Source: a virus. Taken from it: a stretch of 37,258 bases of DNA. The DNA lies in the IMG/VR virus record IMGVR_UViG_3300012920_000107, positions 1 through 37,258 of that record; one strand, given 5' to 3'. The position numbers and the translations under genes are program-made. Positions within the stretch are counted from its first letter, which is position 1. Each line of letters opens with the position of its first letter. The notes below the pieces were generated by a model. It made no database searches. It was not told where the DNA came from and saw only the letters and a list, made by a program, of their open reading frames with translations. Positions 30,342 to 37,029 of this stretch are shown piece after piece.

Positions 30342-30999
30342 TGTTTTTATAGGATATGACAATAAAGAGAGAGTGGCTTATAATGTATTGTCACATAGTA
30401 TTATTCAAAATAGTACGAAACCTGTAGCAATAACACCGATTGCTTTAAATAATCTAAAAGATGACTTTGTTAGAGAAAGAAATAGTTTGTCTAGTACAGA
30501 GTTTTCTTTTAGTAGATTTATGATACCTCACCTTATGAATTATCAAGGTTGGGCATTATTCATGGATTGCGATATGTTAATGTTTGAAGACATTGCCGAA
30601 CTCTGGCGAATGAGAGATGACAAATATGCTGTACAGGTTTGTAAACATGATTACACACCAAAAACAGATATAAAATTTTTAGGTCAAAAACAAACAAAAT
30701 ATCCTAAGAAAAACTGGTCAAGTTTCATGTTGATGAACTGTAAAAAGTGTACAACACTGACACCTGACTATGTAAACAAGGCTAGTGGTTTAGAACTTCA
30801 TCAATATAAATGGTTAGAAAGTGAAGACTTGATTGGTGAAATACCATTAGAGTGGAACTGGTTAGTAGGTGAATATGAACATAAAGATGATGTAAAAAAT
30901 GTTCATTACACTGAAGGCGGACCTTGGTTTAAAGAATATAAAGATTGTGATTATTCAAAAGATTGGTTTATAAACCATGACGAGTGTATGATAGTTTGA
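30334..30999 (+). CDS. GT8-like glycosyltransferase
   Basis: A 221-residue protein. The ATG at 30334 has GAGGAA at the right distance and begins MINVFIGYDNKERVAYNV. FSFSRFMIPHLM precedes the DxD motif FMDCDMLMFED (about residues 70-80). Further on, WSSFMLMNCKKC and LEWNWLVGEYEH are typical of GT8-like and stress-protein-like phage glycosyltransferases. VHYTEGGPWFKEY near the end gives the distal His-Gly site. Donor and acceptor unknown. Confidence 0.8.
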   Translation: MINVFIGYDNKERVAYNVLSHSIIQNSTKPVAITPIALNNLKDDFVRERNSLSSTEFSFSRFMIPHLMNYQGWALFMDCDMLMFEDIAELWRMRDDKYAVQVCKHDYTPKTDIKFLGQKQTKYPKKNWSSFMLMNCKKCTTLTPDYVNKASGLELHQYKWLESEDLIGEIPLEWNWLVGEYEHKDDVKNVHYTEGGPWFKEYKDCDYSKDWFINHDECMIV

Positions 31000-31817
31000 T
31001 GATACAAGGTTTTGAAACTAGAGACAATACAGATGTGCCTGTGAGAGCACTAGTAAATAGTGCTAAAGGTAAACTGTATAAGAGAAATGGTCCTAGTGTT
31101 GGTCAATATGAAAAGACACATTGGCCAGAATGGGAAGAAGACTACAACAATCCAATTCTTGTCTTTGGTATTCTTAGAGGTACGGCAGACTTAATTAAAA
31201 ACGCACATGCTTATGAACAAGATTGGTATTATTTTGACCATGCTTACATGTTTGGCAATAAACATAGTCCGTCTGAAATATTTAATGAAAGAATTTACAG
31301 ACTAACTAAAAATTGGTATCACGAAACAGGTTTAAGACAGTTAAAAAAAGCAGACTATGAGAGAATAGAAAAGTATAAACCTCATTATGAGTTAAAACCT
31401 TGGAAATATGAAGGCGATTATATTTTAGTCTGTCCGCCGTCTGACCATATTACAAAATATTTTAGAGAACCAAACTGGTTAGATGACACACTAAAAACAT
31501 TAAAGAAACATACAAGAAAAGAAATTAAAGTTAGAACTAAACAGGATACAAATCCACTACAAGAAGATATTGATGGTGCATATGCAGTAATATCATTTCA
31601 ATCTGCTGTATGTATAGATGCTATTATAAGTGGTGTACCAAGTTTTTGTGGTGTTGTATCAATGGGCAATCCTGTGTCTGAACATGACTTTAGTAAAATA
31701 AAAGAACCAATATACTCTGTAGATAGGCAGGCCTGGATTAATACTTTATTAGCAGGTCAATTTACAATGACAGAGATTGAAAACGGAACGGCGTGGAATT
31801 ATGTTAATAACACATGA
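30999..31817 (+). CDS. Glycan-cluster protein, first of tandem paralogues
   Basis: A 272-residue protein; the ATG at 30999 overlaps the preceding stop. Landmarks are NPILVFGILRGTADLIKNA, QDWYYFDHAYMFG, EGDYILVCPPSDHI, and AVISFQSAVCIDAIISGVP near the end. It shares length and landmarks with the next gene (DYILxCP, W-YxD/V-Y, D/AID-I, QFTxxEI-G-A). The C-terminal SFQSAVCIDAIISGVPSF is like the donor site of KpsS/KpsC-type capsule glycosyltransferases. A capsular-type transferase role is inference. Confidence 0.6.
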   Translation: MIQGFETRDNTDVPVRALVNSAKGKLYKRNGPSVGQYEKTHWPEWEEDYNNPILVFGILRGTADLIKNAHAYEQDWYYFDHAYMFGNKHSPSEIFNERIYRLTKNWYHETGLRQLKKADYERIEKYKPHYELKPWKYEGDYILVCPPSDHITKYFREPNWLDDTLKTLKKHTRKEIKVRTKQDTNPLQEDIDGAYAVISFQSAVCIDAIISGVPSFCGVVSMGNPVSEHDFSKIKEPIYSVDRQAWINTLLAGQFTMTEIENGTAWNYVNNT

Positions 31818-32619
31818 ATTAGCATGGGATAAATGTTTATCTCACCAAATATGGCCAGCAATTAAAAAAGGTTGGAAAGACGAAGATAGAAATATACATT
31901 TCTTTTGGGGTTTAGCAGGTAAAAATATCGCAGAAATTAATGAGTGTGATAGAAAAGGTGAAGAGTGGTGGTATGTTGATGTAGGTTATCTTACTGAACA
32001 AATTACTAGATATCCTGAACCTAGTATAAACAATTACGATAAAACTTACTTTAGAATTTGCAAAGGTAATATTCACACCATAAGAGGACATGCATCTACA
32101 CCAGACAGGTTTAATATTTTACAGAAACAAGGTATTGATGTAGAGTTTAAAGGTTGGCGTGATAGTGGAGATTATATCTTATTGTGTCCATCATCACCTA
32201 CTGTATGTCAGTTTATACATGGTATATCACAAGAAGAGTGGTTAGCTAGAGTACAATTACAATTAAGTGAAGTTACAGATAGACCATGTAAGATTAGAAA
32301 CAAACCAAGACCTAATAATGAATTTTGGGGTACAGATATTAAAGATGATTTAATTGGTGCTTGGTGTGTTGTCACAAATATGTCATTATCAGCAATTGAT
32401 GGCATCCTAAATATGACACCAGCGGTAACACACCAGAGAAATGTTGCCTCTTTTGTAACAAGTAGAAAAATAGAATTAGTTGATAAACCTTTTAAACCTG
32501 GAAGAAAGACGGTACAGGAATGGCTAAACATGATAGCAAATCACCAGTTTACTCTAAACGAAATCGAGGGTGGCTTGGCATACCAAACTTTAAGAGTACA
32601 GTATCAGTTAGATGGATAG
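31801..32619 (+). CDS. Glycan-cluster protein, second of tandem paralogues
   Basis: A 272-residue protein of exactly the same length as the preceding one, overlapping it by 17 bases. Shared landmarks are EEWWYVDVGYL against DWYYFDHAYMF, SGDYILLCPSSPT against EGDYILVCPPSDH, MSLSAIDGILNMTP against SAVCIDAIISGVP, and ANHQFTLNEIEGGLAY against AGQFTMTEIENGTAW. Similarity is low but ordered, indicating an old duplication. The same caution about capsule-type transferase function applies. The start MLITHELAWDKCL is the first Met after the upstream frame. Confidence 0.6.
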   Translation: MLITHELAWDKCLSHQIWPAIKKGWKDEDRNIHFFWGLAGKNIAEINECDRKGEEWWYVDVGYLTEQITRYPEPSINNYDKTYFRICKGNIHTIRGHASTPDRFNILQKQGIDVEFKGWRDSGDYILLCPSSPTVCQFIHGISQEEWLARVQLQLSEVTDRPCKIRNKPRPNNEFWGTDIKDDLIGAWCVVTNMSLSAIDGILNMTPAVTHQRNVASFVTSRKIELVDKPFKPGRKTVQEWLNMIANHQFTLNEIEGGLAYQTLRVQYQLDG

Positions 32620-32822
32620 GTTTCATACTTGCCATAACTGGTGTTTATGTGTTATCATCTGCTAATGTAAGTACACAATGGATTGGTTGGTTAATCACAG
32701 GCACATCATGTGCTATATGGGCAGTAATAGGTTGGAAAGATAAAGACACACCTAGAATGTTAATGGAGCTAGTGTATCTATCACTAGCAGTTAGAGCAAT
32801 ATTGAATTGGTTACAGATATGA
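32520..32822 (+). CDS. Small integral membrane protein
   Basis: A 100-residue protein with three hydrophobic stretches: 32-48, 54-72 and 82-98 (including WIGWLITGTSCAIWAVIGW and MELVYLSLAVRAILNWL). A charged loop KDKDTPRML precedes the last. It overlaps the preceding gene by 100 bases in another frame, which is long here. No later in-frame start keeps the first span, so I keep ATG 32520, with AGG close upstream. Function unknown; perhaps a membrane partner of the glycan genes. Confidence 0.6.
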   Translation: MAKHDSKSPVYSKRNRGWLGIPNFKSTVSVRWIGFILAITGVYVLSSANVSTQWIGWLITGTSCAIWAVIGWKDKDTPRMLMELVYLSLAVRAILNWLQI

Positions 32823-33496
32823 ATAATTTTGTTTGTGTATATTGGGGTAACAAATACCCTTATGAGTATGTTCAAAAACTTTATAATATGGTGCAAAGAA
32901 ACACCACAATTAAACACAACTTTATAGTATTGACCGAAGACTTAACATTAAAAAGAAAAGTCACAGGCGATATAGATGTTAGAAAACTACCACACCATGA
33001 TTATGAGGGTTGGTGGAACAAACTACAGATGTTTTGTCCTGAAGTACAAATAGAAGGCAATAACCTCTACATGGATTTAGATGTTGTCATATTAGATAAT
33101 ATTGATGATATGTTTACATTTGCTGAAGACGATACATTTGGTGTAATGAATAACTTTAATTTATCTGCTAAAGTATTTAACTCTAGTGTTCTAAAATTCA
33201 ATAATAAAACAGCTACAGATTTAGTTTGGTGGCCTTGGTTGAAAGATAGAAACCAATTAAAGAGATATGCTGGTGACCAAGATGTTATATCTAAACTAGT
33301 CGAAAGAACGCCTAATTTAAAGATAATGCCAGACCAATGGACTTTCTCGTATAAGTGGTTTTCCAGAGAGAAACCAAGATTTCATAAGTCAGACTGGACC
33401 TTTGAAAAAGACCCTAATGCCAAAGTTGCAGTGTTCCATGGTCAACCAAATCCACACGAAAGTGACCAGGAGTGGGTAAAATCTGCCTGGATATAG
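32819..33496 (+). CDS. GT-A-type glycosyltransferase
   Basis: A 225-residue protein; the ATG at 32819 overlaps the preceding stop. Start MNNFVCVYWGNKYPYEYVQK; DxD in NLYMDLDVVILDN (near residues 80-92); then VFNSSVLKFNN and a late His-Gly site in VAVFHGQPNPHE. HDYEGWWNKLQMF before the DxD is the usual position of the donor-base contact. This family is common in marine phages next to similar transferases. It is the last gene of the cluster, followed by a strong terminator. Confidence 0.8.
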   Translation: MNNFVCVYWGNKYPYEYVQKLYNMVQRNTTIKHNFIVLTEDLTLKRKVTGDIDVRKLPHHDYEGWWNKLQMFCPEVQIEGNNLYMDLDVVILDNIDDMFTFAEDDTFGVMNNFNLSAKVFNSSVLKFNNKTATDLVWWPWLKDRNQLKRYAGDQDVISKLVERTPNLKIMPDQWTFSYKWFSREKPRFHKSDWTFEKDPNAKVAVFHGQPNPHESDQEWVKSAWI

Positions 33497-33520
33497 ATGT
33501 GCCAGAATGTCGCACTTTAG

Positions 33521-33545
33521 AACCCTTGTTTTACAAGGGTTTTTT
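33521..33545 (+). terminator. Rho-independent terminator closing glycan cluster
   Basis: AACCCTTGT (33521-33529) pairs with ACAAGGGTT (33533-33541) around a three-base loop; T-run 33540-33545. It lies 24 bases after the stop of the last glycosyltransferase and before the next promoter, so it separates two transcription units. Confidence 0.88.
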
Positions 33546-33579
33546 CTTAAAAAAAAGCAAAAAAAAGTGAAAAAAGCTG

Positions 33580-33608
33580 TTGCCATGGTCTTCCGACTAT
33601 GATAGGAT
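33580..33608 (+). promoter_or_regulatory. sigma70-like promoter P1, extended -10, A-tract upstream
   Basis: TTGCCA (33580-33585), 17-base spacer, TAGGAT (33603-33608) preceded by TGA (extended -10). Upstream tract 33550-33575 is almost pure A broken by GC and GTG, as at 2653 and 11424. It drives the 40-residue frame at 33616 and genes beyond. Confidence 0.65.
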
Positions 33609-33615
33609 ACAGTAT

Positions 33616-33738
33616 ATGATGAAAAAAGACACTATGAAAAACATTGAAAAAAGGTTAAAAATAGCAAAAAAACGCTTGACATTGACCTGGATTGATGTAT
33701 TATTATATTATATTAACAAAGAAAGGACTACAATATGA
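33616..33738 (+). CDS. Possible 40-residue leader peptide
   Basis: An open frame MMKKDTMKNIEKRLKIAKKR followed by LTLTWIDVLLYYIN and KERTTI, whose stop overlaps the next ATG (ATATGA). It is basic then hydrophobic. It starts about one base from the predicted P1 start, so it would be nearly leaderless; an internal ATG at 33634 is possible. The second promoter P2 lies inside it. It may be a real short gene or just open sequence between promoters; I lean slightly to the latter. Confidence 0.3.
   Translation: MMKKDTMKNIEKRLKIAKKRLTLTWIDVLLYYINKERTTI
33676..33703 (+). promoter_or_regulatory. sigma70-like promoter P2 (consensus -35)
   Basis: TTGACA (33676-33681), 16-base spacer, TATTAT (33698-33703), with an A-tract (AGCAAAAAAACGC, 33663-33675) upstream. 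Start near 33710 leaves a 25-base leader carrying AAAGGA before the ATG at 33735. Strongest -35 match in the window. Confidence 0.75.
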
Positions 33739-33926
33739 GTAAAGTAAAATCATGGGCATGGGATATGGCCGAAGAACAAGTTGATGATATCATCAAATCT
33801 GTAAAACTTGGTAAGATTACCAAAGAACAGGCTGCTATTGATATCAGTAATGTTCAGAATGTTGAACTTTGTGGCATTGACGAATACAATGTTGATGAAG
33901 TAATCGAAGACGCTTTAGCTGCCTAA
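33735..33926 (+). CDS. Small acidic early-type protein
   Basis: A 63-residue acidic helical protein: SKVKSWAWDMAEEQVDDI, KLGKITKEQAAIDI, then an acidic end with Leu/Ile/Val spacing. GAAAGGA 33721-33727 precedes the start. It is the first gene after promoters P1 and P2, so probably an early host-takeover or regulatory protein. I recall similar small proteins in cyanophages with no function. The overall charge could suit DNA mimicry or binding a basic protein, but nothing shows it. Confidence 0.68.
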   Translation: MSKVKSWAWDMAEEQVDDIIKSVKLGKITKEQAAIDISNVQNVELCGIDEYNVDEVIEDALAA

Positions 33927-33936
33927 GGAGATAATT

Positions 33937-34440
33937 ATGACACTTAAAGAACACTTGCAAAATATTAACGCTAAGTCTAAAGCAGAGATGGCTAAAACGC
34001 CAGGTCTGTGGATTGGTATGATTACCGAAGACTTAGACCATTGGGCAAGTTATGGTGTCACAACACCTGCCGAACTTGACAGGTATTTCCTAGAAACAGA
34101 TGTGTATGAGATGCACAAAGAAGCCTTTGGTGTAAAAGGTCGTCATTATGATTTCAAGAATATGACCGACCAAGAACTCAAAGATGAGTTTAAATCTCTT
34201 GCTAAGATTGCAAAAGAAGAACAAGAACGAGAAGCAAAGCAAGAGGCAGAGAACTATAAGAATTTTGAGAAACGAATTTTTGATACAGCACAAATGGGTG
34301 CTGGTGACCGTGAAACGGCAATTAGGTGGATTTTAGAGGCTGAAGGCCTACAAGATGAAAAAGATGCAGGTTATATCTGTTACTCTCTTGGCCTAGGTTA
34401 TGATAAACAATTTATGTTTGAAGAAAGGACTATACAATGA
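33937..34440 (+). CDS. Conserved early-type phage protein, function unknown
   Basis: A 167-residue charged helical protein. Segments: MTLKEHLQNINAKSKAEM, GLWIGMITEDLDHWASYGV, a long coiled coil (LAKIAKEEQEREAKQEAENY) and TAIRWILEAEGLQDEKDAGY with YSLGL near the end. AAGGAGAT at 33926-33933 is a good ribosome-binding site. The final A overlaps the next gene (ATGA). No enzyme motif is seen; similar proteins occur in T4-like marine phages. Confidence 0.68.
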   Translation: MTLKEHLQNINAKSKAEMAKTPGLWIGMITEDLDHWASYGVTTPAELDRYFLETDVYEMHKEAFGVKGRHYDFKNMTDQELKDEFKSLAKIAKEEQEREAKQEAENYKNFEKRIFDTAQMGAGDRETAIRWILEAEGLQDEKDAGYICYSLGLGYDKQFMFEERTIQ

Positions 34441-34682
34441 TAATAAATGTAGGTGATTATGTTCACACAAATAATGGTAGAGAAGGCACTATCATAAACA
34501 TAGGTATTGCTACTGAAAAAAATGATGTAGCGGCCGAAAACGAAACAAGCCTTAACGCTAAGACTTACGATACCGATTTAAACTATGTTGGCGCTATTAC
34601 ATTTACAGGCGACACTGGTACACATTGGTGTTATTTTAACCAAATAGAAAAAGTAGAGGAGAGTGCTACAAATGAGATATAA
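34437..34682 (+). CDS. Small beta-rich protein, function unknown
   Basis: An 81-residue protein: IINVGDYVHTNNGREGTIINI at the start resembles an SH3/KOW-type barrel strand pair, and GDTGTHWCYFNQIEKVEE closes the barrel. The middle is acidic. Such domains bind RNA, DNA or proteins. It overlaps the preceding gene by 4 bases and the next by 11. No homologue is recalled with certainty. Confidence 0.6.
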   Translation: MIINVGDYVHTNNGREGTIINIGIATEKNDVAAENETSLNAKTYDTDLNYVGAITFTGDTGTHWCYFNQIEKVEESATNEI

Positions 34683-34968
34683 TGAAGATAAAATATTAAA
34701 TGAAATAGGTGACTATATTAAAGGCACTTATGGTCAACACTATGCTCAAGTGTCAAAAGGTACACAGGTTCAAGACTTGTTACGAGACATTGGTATAGAT
34801 AAAGATTTTTGCCAAGCTAATGCAATTAAGTATCTTTGCAGGTATGGTAAAAAAGATGGTCGAAATAGAAAAGACCTATTGAAAGCTGTTCATTACATTG
34901 TGCTTCTAATGAATAGTGAAGACCAATCTGAGGCACAACAGATTGACTTAGATTTAGGAGATAAATGA
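34672..34968 (+). CDS. DUF3310-like protein
   Basis: A 98-residue protein; ATG 34672 gives MRYNEDKILNEIGDYIKGT, and AGAGGAG lies upstream. The core DFCQANAIKYLCRYGKK followed by DGRNRKDLLKAVHYIVLLM is the signature of the DUF3310 family (phage nucleotide-kinase-annotated proteins of MazG-like helical fold). In many phages it is an early gene; its activity is not established. Family call is firm. Confidence 0.82.
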   Translation: MRYNEDKILNEIGDYIKGTYGQHYAQVSKGTQVQDLLRDIGIDKDFCQANAIKYLCRYGKKDGRNRKDLLKAVHYIVLLMNSEDQSEAQQIDLDLGDK

Positions 34969-35159
34969 TGGTCACAGAATTTGAAACCCTTGATGCAATC
35001 AAAAAGATTGGTAATGCTGTTGATACAGGTGACCTTAAATTGGCACGAGCAGAGATTTCGACACTAAAAAACAAGTATCAGCACATGTGTAACGAATTCG
35101 ATAAATGGGCAGATGAACAGGCGGAAATCGAAGAAAACCGCCTTTTAGTCGAAAGTTGA
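34965..35159 (+). CDS. Small helical early-type protein
   Basis: A 64-residue helical protein with two tandem ATGs (34965, 34968); TAGGAG at 34955-34960 suits the second slightly better. EFETLDAIKKIGNAVDTGDL, ARAEISTLKNKYQHM and WADEQAEIEENRLL form two amphipathic helices. It overlaps the DUF3310-like gene by 4 bases. No function recognised. Confidence 0.6.
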   Translation: MMVTEFETLDAIKKIGNAVDTGDLKLARAEISTLKNKYQHMCNEFDKWADEQAEIEENRLLVES

Positions 35160-35169
35160 CGAAAAACGA

Positions 35170-35229
35170 GGCGCCAGGATGCGCCAGGATTGGTTTAAAG
35201 AGCTGCTCGAAGGTCGGAGTATGGTCGGA
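35170..35229 (+). repeat. Short tandem repeats in GC-richer gap
   Basis: GCGCCAGGAT occurs twice with no gap (35171-35180, 35181-35190), and GGTCGGA occurs at 35212-35218 and 35223-35229. GGCGC (35170-35174) can pair with GCGCC (35181-35185). Local base composition is clearly richer in G and C than the flanks. Confidence 0.7.
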
Positions 35230-35256
35230 AAACCAGTAAAAATCAAGCTTTTTTAG
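35179..35256 (+). CDS. Possible 25-residue peptide
   Basis: Frame MRQDWFKELLEGRSMVGKPV followed by KIKLF and a stop, lying entirely in the repeat-bearing gap before the promoter at 35259. Composition looks protein-like (an amphipathic WFKELLEG helix, then a basic strand), but the ribosome-binding site is weak (CAGG). It may be a remnant of a longer gene. Upstream in the same frame a stop occurs at 35146. Confidence 0.35.
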   Translation: MRQDWFKELLEGRSMVGKPVKIKLF

Positions 35257-35258
35257 GC

Positions 35259-35287
35259 TTGCCAAGTATCCTAGATTGTGATATGAT
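35259..35287 (+). promoter_or_regulatory. sigma70-like extended -10 promoter
   Basis: TTGCCA (35259-35264), 17-base spacer, TATGAT (35282-35287) preceded by TGA (extended -10). Start near 35294 gives a 22-base leader carrying AAAGGA before ATG 35316. Confidence 0.72.
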
Positions 35288-35315
35288 ACTTGTAAATTTA
35301 ACTATGAAAGGATAT

Positions 35316-35627
35316 ATGAATACATTTAGATACGACAAAGAAGGCATTTACAAAGAGTTTAACTTAGCCAAAGAGAAAGATATTAAACTCGGCAAAGGTG
35401 ATGACAACAAAGTACACACCAACAGAATTAATTTTCTAAAAGATATGATTAAATTAGAGAAAGAGATGCCTGAAGTGTTAAGTAATGTTGACATAAATTT
35501 TAACAGACTATTGATTGCTTATCAATCTCAAAATCCAAGAGACCATTTTTATAGGTCAGTTTTCAACAAGTCTTATGAAGAGATGCAAGAAGATAGTCAA
35601 CCAAAAAGTGTGAGTGATTATTCGTAA
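35316..35627 (+). CDS. Small early-type protein, function unknown
   Basis: A 103-residue charged helical protein. The start is placed at ATG 35316, where AAAGGA precedes; ATG 35304 lacks a ribosome-binding site and starts further upstream overlap the promoter. MNTFRYDKEGIYKEFNLAKE at the start superficially recalls the packaged-protein leader but has no cleavage site. The middle is INFLKDMIKLEKEMPEVL and the end YQSQNPRDHFYRSVFNKSYE. TAATG overlap with the next gene. Function unknown. Confidence 0.65.
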   Translation: MNTFRYDKEGIYKEFNLAKEKDIKLGKGDDNKVHTNRINFLKDMIKLEKEMPEVLSNVDINFNRLLIAYQSQNPRDHFYRSVFNKSYEEMQEDSQPKSVSDYS

Positions 35628-36061
35628 TGGCAATATTATATACCAATAATAGTAGTGGTTATTTCAAAAAGAATAGAAAAAAGGCAAAGAACTTGTCTGC
35701 TAATCAACTTTCAAAATATGAAGTTGACCTTAAAGCACATAACAAACATATGAAAAAGTTAGGTCTTCACGATATGATGTTTGACCTAGAAACATATGTG
35801 AAGTACAGACATGGTCTTTTAAAAACCAAAATCAAATCAAGAGAATTTGTACCTCTTACAAGTGTTGAACCTTATAAGAGAGAAACACCTAATTATCCTA
35901 GTTTGAGTGATAACTTAGGTAATGGTGGTACAATCGACCACAAACAAAGGCAAGAGCGAATTGAAATCTCTAAACAGTTTTCAGTTGTGCCTGCCTATAA
36001 CAAAGGTCCTTATATGGTCGTAGGTAAAGAGGACTTAAAAACAGCGGGGAGAAAAGTATGA
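35627..36061 (+). CDS. Conserved basic phage protein
   Basis: A 144-residue basic protein. MAILYTNNSSGYFKKNRKK and KNLSANQLSKYEVDLKAHN are helical; the later part contains YKRETPNYPSLSDN and a closing VPAYNKGPYMVVGKEDLKTA. I remember this ending, with a small ESPKYTG-like element before it, from many marine phage proteins of unknown function. No catalytic motif. It overlaps the next gene by 4 bases. Confidence 0.65.
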   Translation: MAILYTNNSSGYFKKNRKKAKNLSANQLSKYEVDLKAHNKHMKKLGLHDMMFDLETYVKYRHGLLKTKIKSREFVPLTSVEPYKRETPNYPSLSDNLGNGGTIDHKQRQERIEISKQFSVVPAYNKGPYMVVGKEDLKTAGRKV

Positions 36062-36309
36062 AAACTTATAAGAAACTTTTAATTGGCGCTGGTCTAATAT
36101 CTATTATTAATATAGTTATTACTACAGGTGCTATAGCCGAAGAAATTGGTGTGCAAAATAAAATCACCAATTGGTTAAAAACTGAATGGTCTAAAACTGT
36201 TGAGTTTCAAAAAGAAAGTTGGTCAGACAGTAAAAAACAACTTAATAAAAACAAGTTGTATATTCAAGACTTGTTTACTAAGGTGAAAGACAATGTTACA
36301 CAAGATTAG
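36058..36309 (+). CDS. Small secreted (periplasmic) protein
   Basis: An 83-residue protein with a cleavable signal peptide: MKTYKKLLIGAGLISIIN then IVITTGAIA, cleavage before EE at about 27. The mature 56 residues are amphipathic and Lys/Trp-rich (NWLKTEWSKTVEFQKESW). It opens a run of four small exported proteins. Target unknown; a periplasmic or envelope-modifying role is inferred. Confidence 0.7.
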   Translation: MKTYKKLLIGAGLISIINIVITTGAIAEEIGVQNKITNWLKTEWSKTVEFQKESWSDSKKQLNKNKLYIQDLFTKVKDNVTQD

Positions 36310-36508
36310 TCAATTATGTGATAAAATTGATGGTATCAAAAAAGACGCTGACAGGTTGCGAGAGATGAAATACGGACCTGTCAAGTCTAATGAGAATGAA
36401 ATTAACAACCTTATAGAGACTATACAACATCAGTGTTTTATGGTTTCACAAGATAAAGAAAAATATGAAAAAATTGACGCTCTTAATATTACTGACGATA
36501 CTTGTTAG
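36293..36508 (+). CDS. Small helical protein
   Basis: A 71-residue protein: MLHKISQLCDKIDGIKKDAD is a heptad-like helix, followed by RLREMKYGPVKSNENEIN and a Cys-ending helix. It overlaps the previous gene by 17 bases and the lipoprotein at 36465 by 44 bases in another frame. No signal peptide. Function unknown; the frame looks real by composition, but I am unsure how translation is shared with its neighbours. Confidence 0.55.
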   Translation: MLHKISQLCDKIDGIKKDADRLREMKYGPVKSNENEINNLIETIQHQCFMVSQDKEKYEKIDALNITDDTC

Positions 36509-36620
36509 TGGTTGTAGTAGCGTTTGTCAATATGATTATGGAAAATGTGAAAAGAAAATTAAAACTAATAATCCTGCTTTCAGTATCTTACGGATTATTA
36601 ACGGCGTGTACGGCCAATAG
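36465..36620 (+). CDS. 51-residue lipoprotein overlapping both neighbours
   Basis: Frame MKKLTLLILLTILVSGCSSV with lipobox VSGC (acylated C17), then CQYDYGKCEKKIKTNNPA and a short end. The lipoprotein signal is unusually clear for such a short frame. It overlaps 36293-36508 by 44 bases and the next lipoprotein gene by 83 bases, so three frames are used in turn. Some of these overlaps may reflect sequence decay. Confidence 0.55.
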   Translation: MKKLTLLILLTILVSGCSSVCQYDYGKCEKKIKTNNPAFSILRIINGVYGQ

Positions 36621-37029
36621 GTCACAAGTCGGAGCAGTTATGGGTGGTGGTACGACAGCGGCTATGTGTGCTAGTTATACTGCCGAACCAGCTGCAATTG
36701 CAATTTGTACCTTAGGTGGTGCATTTTTAGGTGCTGAACTTATGCATAAATCAGATTATGATGTACACAACGCAGTATTTGTTGACCATTTAGATAATGG
36801 TCCTGCCGGCTCATCTTATACGAACTGGTTTAATTCTCAAACAGGCAATTCTGGTATTATCAAAACTACTAGGTCTTATACAGTAGGTCCTATTAAGTGT
36901 AAAGATTATGATGCTACGATTGATATTGAGAATAGATGGCCACTAGTAGGTATCGGTGGTTTAAAAAGAGAAGTTGTACACGGAACGGCATGTCAGATGC
37001 CAGATGGAAGGTGGGTAGAAAAACCATGA
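36538..37029 (+). CDS. 17 kDa surface-antigen-like lipoprotein with glycine zipper
   Basis: A 163-residue lipoprotein. I use ATG 36538 (36532 is possible), giving signal KRKLKLIILLSVSYGLLTAC with lipobox LTAC (C24). Mature part: a glycine-zipper-like membrane segment (VGAVMGGGTTAAMCAS then AICTLGGAFLGAEL), then the C-terminal domain YTNWFNSQTGNSGII, KCKDYDATIDI and HGTACQMPDGRWVEK. The CxxY then GTACxxPDGxW pattern is that of rickettsial 17 kDa antigen-type proteins in alphaproteobacteria. It may alter the host outer membrane. Lipoprotein call is strong; family call is moderately strong. Confidence 0.72.
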   Translation: MENVKRKLKLIILLSVSYGLLTACTANRSQVGAVMGGGTTAAMCASYTAEPAAIAICTLGGAFLGAELMHKSDYDVHNAVFVDHLDNGPAGSSYTNWFNSQTGNSGIIKTTRSYTVGPIKCKDYDATIDIENRWPLVGIGGLKREVVHGTACQMPDGRWVEKP

